A stretch of DNA of 57,296 bases from Thraustochytrium sp. TN22 (taxonomy: Eukaryota; Sar; Bigyra; Thraustochytrida; Thraustochytriidae). This document shows positions 18,487-27,201 of the stretch, in pieces; positions within the stretch are counted from its first letter, which is position 1, and each line of letters opens with the position of its first letter. Both the position numbers and the translations under genes were made by a program. The notes below the pieces were generated by a model. The model made no database searches and had not been told where the DNA came from. It saw nothing but the letters and a program-made list of their open reading frames with translations. The stretch lies in assembly GCA_013306675.1 (NCBI GenBank), contig JABLUY010000235.1:1-57296 (forward strand), read 5' to 3'.

Positions 18487-19280
18487 ATGCAGCGCGCGGC
18501 GGCGATGGCGATGGCGCGCGGCGCGCGCGGCGGCCTGGCGCGGCGCGCGGGCGGCAGCATGCTCGTGGCGCGCGGCGCAGGCGCGACCGCGGCGCGCTGC
18601 GGCGCCTGGCGCGCGCTCAGCGGCAAGATCTCCGGCGAGGACTCGCACTCGGACTTCGCGCCGCAGTCCAAGATTAAGTCCTCCGGCGGCGACGGTGGCG
18701 ACGGCGAGGATGACGTGCTCGAGTTTCTCGGCAAGGTACGTGTCGTGTCGCGTCGTGCGGCCTTGCATCGCCACAGCAGCGAGAAGAAAACAACCTGAGA
18801 AAAGGGAACAAAGCGGGCAGGCATGCATGACTAACCCCTGACGAATCGTTCGCGCGCGCGCACGCAGGCCGTCAAGGAGCACGACGTGCTTCTGTTCATG
18901 AAGGGAACGCCCAACAACCCGCAGTGCGGCTTCAGCGCCAAGGTTGTCGGCATCCTCCAGCAGGAGGGCATCGACTTTAGCAGCGCCGACGTGCTCTCCT
19001 CTGCGGAGGTCCGCCAGGGCATCAAGACCTTCTCCAACTGGCCCACCATCCCCCAGCTCTACGTTGGCGGCGAGTTTGTCGGTGGCTGCGACATCATCTG
19101 TACGTGGGAAATTTAGCAACGAATGCGACGCGCGTGCGAAATCCAGCAACGAAGAAGATGTACTAACCTCGAGACGCCTGCTATTGTACCAACGCAGCGG
19201 ACATGCACGGCTCTGGCGAGCTCACGGAGATGCTTGCCCCCTACAAGGCGAAGCAGGATGAGGCTGACAAGACCAAGTGA
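18487..19280 (+). CDS. GRX5: Monothiol CGFS glutaredoxin, mitochondrial Grx5 type
   Basis: Three exons, 18487-18735, 18868-19099 and 19198-19280, give 187 residues. Both introns begin GTACGTG and end CGCAG; intron 2 carries an exact TACTAAC near 19161 and intron 1 a GACTAAC near 18828. The N-terminus ([20 protein letters not shown]) is a mitochondrial-type presequence. The core has [20 protein letters not shown] with the single active-site Cys of a CGFS glutaredoxin, then [20 protein letters not shown] and the exon-3 part DMHGSGEL that completes the glutathione site. Grx5 proteins carry a glutathione-bound 2Fe-2S cluster from the mitochondrial scaffold to later assembly steps. Splicing is needed for the SGEL end, so the gene model is well supported. 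Confidence 0.9.
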
Positions 19281-19990
19281 TTGACTGACTGACAGCCAGC
19301 AGATGAAGGAGAAGGACAGCCAGAAGATGAAGGAGAAGAAACAATTTGACGTCACGATCTAATTTGTTTCCACACGATGGATTGCACTTGTCTAAGTCTG
19401 AAGCCTACTTGTTTTCACAAGCTGTCTCTGGCGCTGTCCCTGGCGCTCTCCCTGGCGCTGTCTCTGGCGCTGTCTCTAGCGCTGCCTCTGGCGCTGCCTC
19501 TGGCGCTGCCTCTGGCGCTGCCTCTGGCGCTGCCTCTGGCGCTGCCTCTGGCGCTGCCTCTGGCGCTGCCTCTGGCGTTGCCTCTGGCGCTGCCTGCCTT
19601 CTACTTGTTTCCACCCGATTCGGACGCGTTGTTTCCACCCGATTCGAACGCCCAGTCAGCTTGTTTTGGGAAAAATAAGAGAAGAGCAGCCCAGTTATTA
19701 ACTGCGACTGTGTTGCTCAGGCCCAAAGAAACAAAGAGGACGTGTAGCTGCAAAACAAGCTGGAGCGCGGCTGAACGCAGTAGTCTCCAGCCCAACCAAA
19801 CGCACTTACCATCGAGCAAAGATGTCACTGGGCGCCAGCTTCATCACACGACACTGAGCTCGAGCTCAAGCTGGACCTCAAGCTGGAGCGCGAGCAAAAG
19901 CCTGAGAACAGGCTCGAGCTGAAGCGTAGCATGAGCTGACGCAGCTTTTGGCCCCGTTGGCCCAAAAAGATGCAAAAGAAAAAAAAACGC
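19281..19990. other. Spacer with minisatellite downstream of glutaredoxin
   Basis: Contains the 12-bp array at 19426-19593, a doubled GTTTCCACCCGATTCG (about 19609 and 19638) and a CTCAAGCTGGA repeat near 19865-19888. ORFs through it encode repeat peptides only (Ala-Ser-Gly-Ala or Leu-Pro-Leu-Ala), so I do not call a gene. Confidence 0.6.
19426..19593. repeat. 12-bp minisatellite, 14 copies
   Basis: CTCTGGCGCTGC is repeated 14 times without indels. The first four or five units are more diverged (CCCTGGCGCTGT and similar). It lies about 145 bp after the glutaredoxin stop. Confidence 0.95.
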
Positions 19991-20086
19991 AAGTGCTGGC
20001 GGGGATCGAACCCGCGGCTTCTGGATACCTAAAAGGGAGACTATCCCGTTTCGAAGTCCAGCAGACTGCCACTGTCTCACAGCACC
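19991..20086 (-). tRNA. tRNA-Arg (anticodon TCG) with 24-nt intron
   Basis: Read on the minus strand from 20086, a full cloverleaf can be drawn: acceptor GGTGCTG/CAGCACT (six Watson-Crick pairs and one G-T), D-arm AGAC-AGTGGCA-GTCT, anticodon stem CTGGA/TCCAG, and T-arm GCGGG-TTCGATC-CCCGC. The two anticodon-stem halves are separated by a loop that makes sense only if 24 nt are removed between positions 37 and 38, the canonical nuclear intron site. The spliced loop is CTTCGAA, so U33 is followed by TCG, which reads CGA arginine codons. The mature length is 72 nt. The G-T first pair and T73 are slightly unusual for tRNA-Arg, so isotype confidence is lower than gene confidence. Part of the gene's A box and the B-box-like GGTTCGATCC are present. 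Confidence 0.75.
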
Positions 20087-20269
20087 CCTTCTGGGGCTAG
20101 TGGGGCCTTCGCATTTGACGGTCAGGCCAGCGGCGCTCCAGCCGTCGCCCGCCGCGCGCTGCGCTGCGCTGCGCTGCGCTGCCCGCGCTCCGCTCCGCTG
20201 CGCTGCATAGGCTGCGCTCCGCGGCCGCCAGCCGGAGCCGCGCCGCCTGTGCCGCGCCTTGCAGCAGCA

Positions 20270-20304
<35 letters not shown>

Positions 20305-20622
20305 GCGCGTGACTCGGAGCGGCGCGCGCCGGCGGCGGCCCGGCGACGCAAAAAGGGTTGCGCAAAAGACACAGTCAAAGTGGAGGAGCCAGGCTGGAAG
20401 GGGAGCCGGCCGCGCTCGTACTGGCCGAGCTAAGTTGGTTACAGTGAAATTAGTCCCGTCCAAGTGGTCGCGGTGACAGTAAGGCTAGGTATTTTCAAAG
20501 TTCTCGAAAACAACGGCGGCGCGCGGGACGGCGTGGATCGATGAACCAAACAGATTTCGAATCGAGCAGGCAAGCAATTGGTCGATCAATCGCCGCGCGC
20601 GGTCGGTCGGCGGTCGCTCCCT

Positions 20623-20649
<27 letters not shown>
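20087..20649. other. Spacer between the tRNA and calreticulin genes
   Basis: No gene. It holds a GCTGC pentamer run at about 20157-20182, a GGGCGC hexamer run at about 20271-20303 and the GCAG tract before the calreticulin ATG. Confidence 0.6.
20623..20649 (+). repeat. (GCAG)n tract abutting the calreticulin start codon
   Basis: Six to seven AGGC units end directly at the ATG at 20650, the same arrangement as at PEX11. Confidence 0.95.
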
Positions 20650-20654
<5 letters not shown>

Positions 20655-21894
20655 GGGCGCGCTGGTGGCGCGCGTGGCGGCGCTGGCGGCGGTGGTGGGC
20701 CTGGCGTGCGGCGATGTGTTCCTGAAGGAGACCTTCGAGGACGAGGCGTGGCGCGAGCGCTGGGTGGACTCCAAGTGGAAGGGCGAGCAGATGGGCGAGT
20801 GGGAGTGGAGCGCCGGCGAGTGGTTCGGCGACGAGGTCAAGGACAAGGGCATCCGGACCAAGGACCGCGCGCGGTTCTATGGCATCTCGCGCAAGCTGGA
20901 GGAGCCCTTCTCGAACAAGGACCAGGACCTGGTCCTGCAGTTTAGCGTCAAGAACGAGGGCCGCACCTCGAGCTTCTGCGGCGGCGGATACATTAAGCTG
21001 CTGGGCTCGGATCTGGACCAGGAGAACTTCGGCGGCGACACGCCCTACAAGATCATGTTTGGCCCGGACCTCTGCGGCTATGACGTGTCCCGCATCCACC
21101 TCATCTTCAACTACGAGGGCAAGAACTTGCTCAAGAACGAGGACATCAAGCTCGAGTACGCCGACAAGAACGAGTTCACGCACCTCTACACGCTCGTCGT
21201 GCGGCCGGACAACACCTACACGGTGTACCTGGACCAAAAGGAGAAGAGCTCGGGCTCCATCGCCGAGGGCTGGGACGTGCCTTCCGCCACGATCGACGAC
21301 CCGGAGGACTCCAAGCCGGAGGACTGGATCGACGAGCCCATGATGCTCGACCCGGACGATGTCAAGCCCGACGGCTACGACGATATCCCCGAGGAGATTC
21401 TCGACCCGGAGGCCACCAAGCCGGACGACTGGGACGACGACGATGACGGCGAGTGGGAGGCCCCGCTCGTGCCCAACCCGGACTACAAGGGCCCCTGGGT
21501 GCAGAAGAAGATCAACAACCCGGACTACAAGGGCCCCTGGAAGCCGAAGCAGCTCCCCAACCCGGACTACAACCCAGACGTCTACGCCTACGAGGACATT
21601 GGCGCCGTCGGCTTCGAGCTCTGGATCGTCGACAGCGGCTCCATCTTCGACAACATCTACCTCGGCAACAGCCTCGACGAAGCCTTTGCCTTCGCCGCCG
21701 AAACCTTTGAGGTCACCAAGGAAGCCGAGAAGACCGCCAAGGAGGCCCTCGACGCCAAGACCGAGGCCGAGGCCGCCGCTGCGGAGCTTGAGAGCGCCAC
21801 CGCGGACGACGACGACGAAGACGACGACGAGGAGGAGGAGGAGATTGAGGTCATCCCGGACGCCGAGATTGCCGCCGAGAAGGAGGAGCTTTAG
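20650..21894 (+). CDS. Calreticulin
   Basis: A 414-residue ER lectin chaperone from the ATG at 20650. Residues 1-20 are a signal peptide (ALVARVAALAAVVGLACG). The lectin domain follows, with FLKETFEDEAWRERW, a Cys pair (FCGGGYIKLL and DLCGYD) and YKIMFGPD. The proline-rich arm has three type-A repeats (PEDSKPEDW, PDDVKPDGY, PEATKPDDW) and type-B NPDYKGPW units. GFELWIVDSGSIFDNIY then leads to an acidic, calcium-buffering tail with an Asp/Glu run, ending KEEL, a KDEL-like ER-retrieval signal. No membrane anchor is present, so this is calreticulin and not calnexin. It binds monoglucosylated N-glycoproteins and Ca2+ in the ER lumen. A GCAG tract abuts the start. Confidence 0.92.
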
Positions 21895-22286
21895 AGGGTA
21901 GTACGCGCGCTCGCTTGATTTGATTTTTGCTTTGTCTTTTTCTTTCTTGCAGGCCGCGGGGGCTGGATCGTGGTGGGAAGAGAAGGTGATGAGGACCAAA
22001 AGGAGCACCAGCAGCAACTGCAACTGCAGCCAAAACCCAAAACAAGAGGCCATTTCACTCGAGGTTTCTCACGACGACATCCGAGGACAAAAAGGGGCAT
22101 CACACAGAGGATGCCGAGATCACTGACAAAACCTTCTCGAGATCACGAACGGGCTTGCGGCCAAGAACGGAGCACGCAGGGCCAAAGCCTCTGTTCAAAA
22201 TCAAAATCATGTCTGTGATTTTCCCTGTCGAGACTCGCTCCACCATCCTTGCTTTTGCATTTTTGCATGTGCTTCGCTGCCTCATC
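21895..22286. other. Convergent 3' spacer, possible 3'-UTR intron
   Basis: Starts with GTAGTAC or GTACGCG at 21898/21901 and contains a strong polypyrimidine tract ending TTCTTGCAG at 21952, looking like a 52-55-nt intron just after the calreticulin stop. The rest is unremarkable. Confidence 0.4.
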
Positions 22287-24074
22287 TCATGACAAACGGG
22301 TAAAGCCAGCGAGACCAATGGAAGAAGCGGATGCTGCAGAGGCGCCAGGCGGCGCGGCGTAGAGGCCCATGGCCTTGTACGCCAGACCCATGCCGCGCAC
22401 CATCTGCTCGGTGTCCTCATCGAGAAAGTCGCCCTCCACGAGGCGCTTAAAGGCAATGTAATGCGCCACCTGCTTGTCCTCGTCGTCGGTGGCCTGAATG
22501 AGGGCTGCCACGCGGTGCTCAATGCCCAAATTGCGCAAAAAGTCACCCTGCGTCACCACATCCGAGATGTGGACCGGGTTGTCCAGATCCTTGGCCACGC
22601 GCTCTGCGGCCTGGCGCAGAAAGCTGAAGTCTACGTCGGCTGAGAGGTCCACCTCGCCTGGTTCCGCGAGCGGGTGCACGAAGGCGTGCTTCTTGATGCC
22701 GCGCAGACTCGTAAACGCGGGCCCGTTGTCGCCGTAGTCGACGATGACGGCCGCACCGCCGCCACGCGAGATCTGCTTGGCAAGGTCCTGGATGAGGGCC
22801 GCGCCGATCGCGCACACCTCAATGGCATCGCCCTCGTCAAAGGCAGCAGGCGCAGGCTGCTGCGGCTCGGTCGGCGCTTGCTGCGGGTTGGCCGATGTCT
22901 GCGTCCGCTCGTGCATGTTGAGCAGCATGCGTGCAGCAGGCGTCGGCTGCCGCGAGAGCACGAAGCGAAAGTGGTGCAGCTTGCGTACGACGTCGTCGGG
23001 CCCAAGCTCCGCCTCGGTCGCGTTGGCCTCGAGCGGCTCGATGTCCACCATGCGCTCAACCCACTTGCCGCGGTGGTTGTACTGAAACTGGTGAATAGGC
23101 AGGGCGTCAAAGAGCTCCTGGGCGACCGCCAGCAGCGGCGTCTCATCGTCCTGCTTGACCACGTCGCCGAACTCACGCATCCACTCGACACGGACGCTGC
23201 GACTGTCCATGCTGCCGTGGCGGCGGCCAGGCAGAGGGGCGCGCATCACAAGACGGCCAGCTTCCCGAGCAGCCTCCCAGACGTCGTCCACGTGAGCAGC
23301 CTCGCCACCGCGCGACAAGGGCCCATCCACCTCGTACGAGGTGGGGCGCGAGCCGCTCGTGTGCGTGCAGCGTAGCGTGCGTTGCTGCAAACGCCGCAGC
23401 ACAGGGCTGGTCTCGATCATGCGCACGCCACCACCGGCCTGGAGCGCCGAGACAAAGTCCGGGAAGGAGCTCACAGCACGCAGCAGATCCATCATGAGCG
23501 TGCCGCGGCCCGGGCCCAGCTCCACGACGCGCACCTTGGCGGGTGATCCCATCGCCTGCCAGTTCGATACGCACCACACGCCCATGAGCTCGCCAAACAC
23601 CTGCGAGATCTCGGGCGACGTCGTAAAGTCGCCGTCCTCGCCAAAGGCATCGCGCGTCATGTAGTACCCGTACAGCGGGTGGCCCAGCGCCACCGTCATG
23701 AACTCGCTCACGCTGATTGGCCCGCGCGACGCGATGCGCAGGGTCAGCTCGTTCACCAGCGCGCTGCGTGCCGACTTGACCACGCGCTCGTTCGCGCCCA
23801 GGGCGCCCGCCTCGCCGGGCGCCGGCTCCACAGCCGTCGCTGGCACGTTCACGAGCCCCGACCGGTCCACCTCGATCGCGCGCAGCCGCTCCTCCACGCT
23901 ATCGCCCACGTCCTCGCGCGTCTGCGCTCGCACGCGCCCGCCGCCGCCGTCGCCGCCTGCTGCGTCCTGCTCGGCACCGCCCATGCCCAGCCCCGGCGGC
24001 GGCCGCGGCGCGCGGCCGCCGCTGCCGCTTGACAGCCACCGCCGCGCCGCGCGCACCGCTCCTGCGCGCAGCAT
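22287..24074 (-). CDS. NDUFAF7: NDUFAF7/MidA-type mitochondrial methyltransferase
   Basis: A 595-residue product from the ATG at 24074 (MLRAGAVRAARRWLSSGSGG), an Arg/Ser-rich mitochondrial presequence. After a Gly-rich linker come the conserved MidA motifs: FMTVALGHPLYGYYM, GDFTTSPEISQVFGELMGVW, the SAM-binding VVELGPGRGTLMMDLLRA, ETSPVLRRLQ, AQELFDALPIHQF and VIVDYGDNGP. NDUFAF7 dimethylates an arginine of the NDUFS2 subunit and is needed for respiratory complex I assembly in the matrix. The protein is longer than the usual 400-440 residues because of the N-terminal linker and inserted low-complexity loops (for example PQQAPTEPQQPAPAA). An open extension upstream to 24242 is rejected because the presequence fits 24074. 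Confidence 0.88.
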   Translation of the reverse strand: MLRAGAVRAARRWLSSGSGGRAPRPPPGLGMGGAEQDAAGGDGGGGRVRAQTREDVGDSVEERLRAIEVDRSGLVNVPATAVEPAPGEAGALGANERVVKSARSALVNELTLRIASRGPISVSEFMTVALGHPLYGYYMTRDAFGEDGDFTTSPEISQVFGELMGVWCVSNWQAMGSPAKVRVVELGPGRGTLMMDLLRAVSSFPDFVSALQAGGGVRMIETSPVLRRLQQRTLRCTHTSGSRPTSYEVDGPLSRGGEAAHVDDVWEAAREAGRLVMRAPLPGRRHGSMDSRSVRVEWMREFGDVVKQDDETPLLAVAQELFDALPIHQFQYNHRGKWVERMVDIEPLEANATEAELGPDDVVRKLHHFRFVLSRQPTPAARMLLNMHERTQTSANPQQAPTEPQQPAPAAFDEGDAIEVCAIGAALIQDLAKQISRGGGAAVIVDYGDNGPAFTSLRGIKKHAFVHPLAEPGEVDLSADVDFSFLRQAAERVAKDLDNPVHISDVVTQGDFLRNLGIEHRVAALIQATDDEDKQVAHYIAFKRLVEGDFLDEDTEQMVRGMGLAYKAMGLYAAPPGASAASASSIGLAGFTRLS

Positions 24075-24456
24075 CCTGCGCGCGCCGCGCCCGCGCCCGC
24101 GCCCGCTGCGCCCGCTGTTCAGTCTTTGTCGTCGGCGCGACGTCCTGCCATCCACGAAGACCACCACCGTCACGTCGCCCACAAGCGCCCCGCGCACGAC
24201 GACAAAACTCAAGCAAACGCTCACAGTCAGGTCCCACGCCAACCTCTCGGCCAGTGCCGGGCGACACGCTCGACCCGAAGCTTCAGGCTCTCCTCGACAT
24301 GTGCCAGCAGTAAGTAAGAAGCGTATAAATCATGCGCCTCATCCTCTTGATCGTGATAGTGCAGGCCAGTTGTCGCGCAAGTCGATCTGCGTCATAGCGC
24401 GCGGGCATTGCGCGCGGACGGCGCGCAAAACCTGAACGCCAGCACTCTCTATGGCG
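24075..24456. other. Spacer upstream of NDUFAF7
   Basis: No gene seen. It presumably holds the NDUFAF7 promoter. A TATAAA-like GCGTATAAATC at about 24319 reads on the plus strand. Confidence 0.4.
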
Positions 24457-24752
24457 ATGACACGTCGGCCGGCGTTGAGCGCCAGCGCAGGCGAGTCTAG
24501 GACGACGTCGACGTCGACCACGGCCTGCACGACCATAACCACGATAAGAACAACAAGAAGGATGACGACAAGAACGACGACAAGAAGGACTTCAAGAACG
24601 ACGCCAAGCACGACGACGAGAACCACCGCTCAGGCTCTGCATCCTCGTCGAGTCCGGGTCGCACGGCAGTAGCACTTTCGACAGCTGCTGATGGCGGCTC
24701 AAGCTGGCGGCTCGCTCGTTCGGCGTGCAGTCTGAAACGGTGTACCTCTTCA
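24457..24752 (+). repeat. Left terminal direct repeat (296 bp)
   Basis: Identical to 26677-26972 except for one base. Its centre is a lysine/asparagine/aspartate-type low-complexity segment (GACGACAAGAAGG). Confidence 0.95.
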
Positions 24753-25028
24753 TAGGCCATCTCAACCTTAAGTGTACCACCAAAACGGGCGGAAAATCGA
24801 ATTATCGATTCTCGTGCGATGGCTTTCTGCTCGCCTGGGCGTGCGTAGGGAAGCCGACCCGGCCAGGATCTCGCCCACCAAGTGGCTTGGACGTAGCTGG
24901 CTTGGTCGTTGAGAACGAGCGACTTGAGCATGCTGGTGACGGGCTCGAGCACGGTGTCGAGCAGGCCGGATTAGAGGCGCGCGACGGCGGCGCCACGCGC
25001 TGGAGGCGCTAGGGGCTCCCCTGGGAGC

Positions 25029-25939
25029 TTGCAGACGGCGAAACAGGCGCTGGGCTGCGCTCTAGGAGGCGGGGCGCCCCACCAAGGATGGCTCATCTCC
25101 ATCAGATGTGAAGGCGGGGACAAGGGCAACGACGAGGCGCGGGACGGCGCGAGCAAGGGCGACGACAGCGGTGGCACGCTGCATTATAGAGGCGGGCGCA
25201 AGCCTGGTGGACAGCCTGGCAAGCGCAAGATCCTGCAATTGCCACCGCGGTCGAAGCGTCATCGTGGCGCAGCGCTCGAGGCTTCACAGGCGATCAGGGC
25301 AGACGCGGCGCCGAGCGTGGAGCTGGAGGACAATGCGAAGGAGAGGGGCAAGGACGATCGTCTCATCAAGGACATTCCGGACCTTCTTGCAGCCTTTGGG
25401 TTTGGAGAGAGCTTTCGCAAGAAGCCGCCCAGCAAGAAGGACCGTGAGGAGGGAGAGCTGCCGGAGGACCACTCACGGGTGCGAGCGGTGGTCAGCGACG
25501 TCTTGGCCGCGACCGTGCGAATGACGGAGCTCATGTATCCTGGCAAGACGGGCATCATTCAGCCGCTTGCTGGCCAGAGGCTCACTGGCGTCGGCGAGAA
25601 GTCCCGCGAGCTGTGCAGCCTGATCGAGGTGGCAACCACGGTCACCAGGCAGCCTCGAAACGCTCAAGTCAAGGCCGTACCGAGCGGGCGTTGCTCGTGA
25701 AAGGTGTCCTAAGGAAGACGCCGGAGGACTTGCGCAAGGCAAGAGAGGTCATCCTTAGCGGGAAGACTCGGCCAAAGGCGCAACATCACAACCTCGCGTG
25801 CGCTAATGGCGAGGTCCTTGCCACGGTTGAGCGCAGGCTGGAGAGCTTCGACAAAGACGCACGCGTCGCCGTCCGCTTCATGCTGGTGGCAGAGAATGTC
25901 GGCACCATGGTCTGGGGTGCGAGAGACGTGCGCGCCTGA
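25029..25939 (+). pseudogene. Gag-like or other element ORF, frameshifted
   Basis: Frame 25029-25700 encodes a basic and then charged protein with plausible structure (IKDIPDLLAAFGFGESFRKK, VVSDVLAATVRMTELMYPGK, SRELCSLIEVATTVTR). Near 25680 the protein-like reading appears to continue in the frame of 25613-25939 (RALLVKGVLRKTPEDLRKAR, EVLATVERRLESFDKDARVA). This suggests one polypeptide broken by a frameshift. I do not recognise the family. Its place between the terminal repeats suggests an element-borne, gag-like protein. Confidence 0.4.
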
Positions 25940-26676
25940 CCAGGTGAGATGGTCGAGTCGCCCGTCCTGGTCCACAAGCAGACCCGAGAGCATCCTGTAC
26001 GAGGACTACTGCACGTGGGCAGGGAGCACAGAGACAGATCAGAGCGATCTTCGCCGACCTCATCGGCGTGAACAGCAAGAGCATGACCGACTCGCGGCTC
26101 AAGAACGCCTCGACGCTGCTAGGAACAGGCACCAGGTCGCCACCTGACAGAACACGATTGTCCCATGAACGTCTCACTTCTCCACGAGCATGCACCATGT
26201 CCTTGAGGCTAGGAAGCCTCGGAGCTGCGCGCAGCGTGAGCTGGCGCACGTTCCTACCGCTTGGAGCCGCCTTGACCGCGCCGCGGCCCTCTGTGTCGGT
26301 CTCCACCTCCCCGTCGCATCCACATCTCATTGCGCCATCGCCCGGATCGACACTCAACGCTCTCTTCCCGCGCTTTCCAGCCATCAAGCAAGGCTCTAGA
26401 AGGTGCCCGGGGCCTGCCCGAGGCTCCCCACGGTCTGGCGTGGCCTGTCGCAGCTCTCCGTCGCCTCCAGCCGCTTCTGCGAGAGGCGACTTTGGAGGCC
26501 TCGTTCTCGCCGACCATGCCGCCGTCGACCGAGGAAGAAGCGGCCAGAGGGCCTCCTCCGTGTCCCCTAGCCCCCCCACGCCCGGATCACGCGAGGCGTT
26601 TCGCACAAGAGTCGATGTATGCAAGGACCCGCCCGTTCTGAGGCCTGTTTTGGACCACTTGAGGGGGAGATGGCCT

Positions 26677-26972
26677 ATGACACGTCGGCCGGCGTTGAGC
26701 GCCAGCGCAGGCGAGTCTAGGACGACGTCGACGTCGACCACGGCCTGCACGACCATAACCACGATAAGAACAACAAGAAGGATGACGACAAGAAGGACGA
26801 CAAGAAGGACTTCAAGAACGACGCCAAGCACGACGACGAGAACCACCGCTCAGGCTCTGCATCCTCGTCGAGTCCGGGTCGCACGGCAGTAGCACTTTCG
26901 ACAGCTGCTGATGGCGGCTCAAGCTGGCGGCTCGCTCGTTCGGCGTGCAGTCTGAAACGGTGTACCTCTTCA
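26677..26972 (+). repeat. Right terminal direct repeat (296 bp)
   Basis: Partner of 24457-24752. It ends 229 bp before the SMR gene ATG, so it may overlap that gene's promoter. Confidence 0.95.
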
Positions 26973-27113
26973 GAGATTTCCAGCGCGCCGCGTGCAGTGG
27001 CGGCTCTGACACCAGTCACGGTGCGAGCTCAGGCTGTGGGTCTCTCGGCCACGGACCCAAACGAGGCGACTGGGTCCGTGCAAACCAACAAACAACAATC
27101 ACAATCACGCTCA

Positions 27114-27139
27114 CAAGCAAGCAAGCAAGCAAGCAAGCC
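27114..27139 (+). repeat. (GCAA)n tract 62 nt upstream of the SMR gene ATG
   Basis: Six CAAG units in sense orientation. Confidence 0.95.
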
Positions 27140-27201
27140 TTGCAGCGGACTCGGCGCGGTGGACGGCAGGCAGCGCAAGCGGCAGGCGCGCGTGCGGCGA
27201 C

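Larger units (their letters stand above)
24457..26972 (+). mobile_element. Probable degraded LTR retroelement
   Basis: Two 296-bp direct repeats, 24457-24752 and 26677-26972, are 2,220 bp apart and differ at one base that I can see (24575 C versus 26795 G). From 24458 and 26678 each starts TG and ends CA, as LTRs do. Immediately before the right copy is a purine-rich GAGGGGGAGATGG, a candidate polypurine tract. The interior has a basic, gag-like ORF but no reverse transcriptase, protease or integrase that I can recognise, so it would be non-autonomous or deleted. I see no clear primer-binding site and no target-site duplication, so a segmental duplication is the alternative. Near-identity of the repeats implies a recent origin. 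Confidence 0.55.

Noticed and set aside
18077-18841. 254-codon plus-strand ORF through the GRX5 promoter and exon 1
   Set aside because: Wrong frame relative to the CGFS glutaredoxin and composed of Arg/Ala low complexity.
19346-19678. Ser-Gly-Ala-Ala repeat peptide ORF
   Set aside because: It is the translation of a 12-bp minisatellite with unrelated flanks; other frames are also open.
20485-22053. 522-codon minus-strand ORF opposite calreticulin
   Set aside because: Antisense shadow; Val/Leu/Gly-rich without motifs.
24339-24626. Val/Leu-rich minus-strand ORF resembling a membrane protein
   Set aside because: It is the complement of a GACAAGAAG-type low-complexity repeat present in both terminal repeats.
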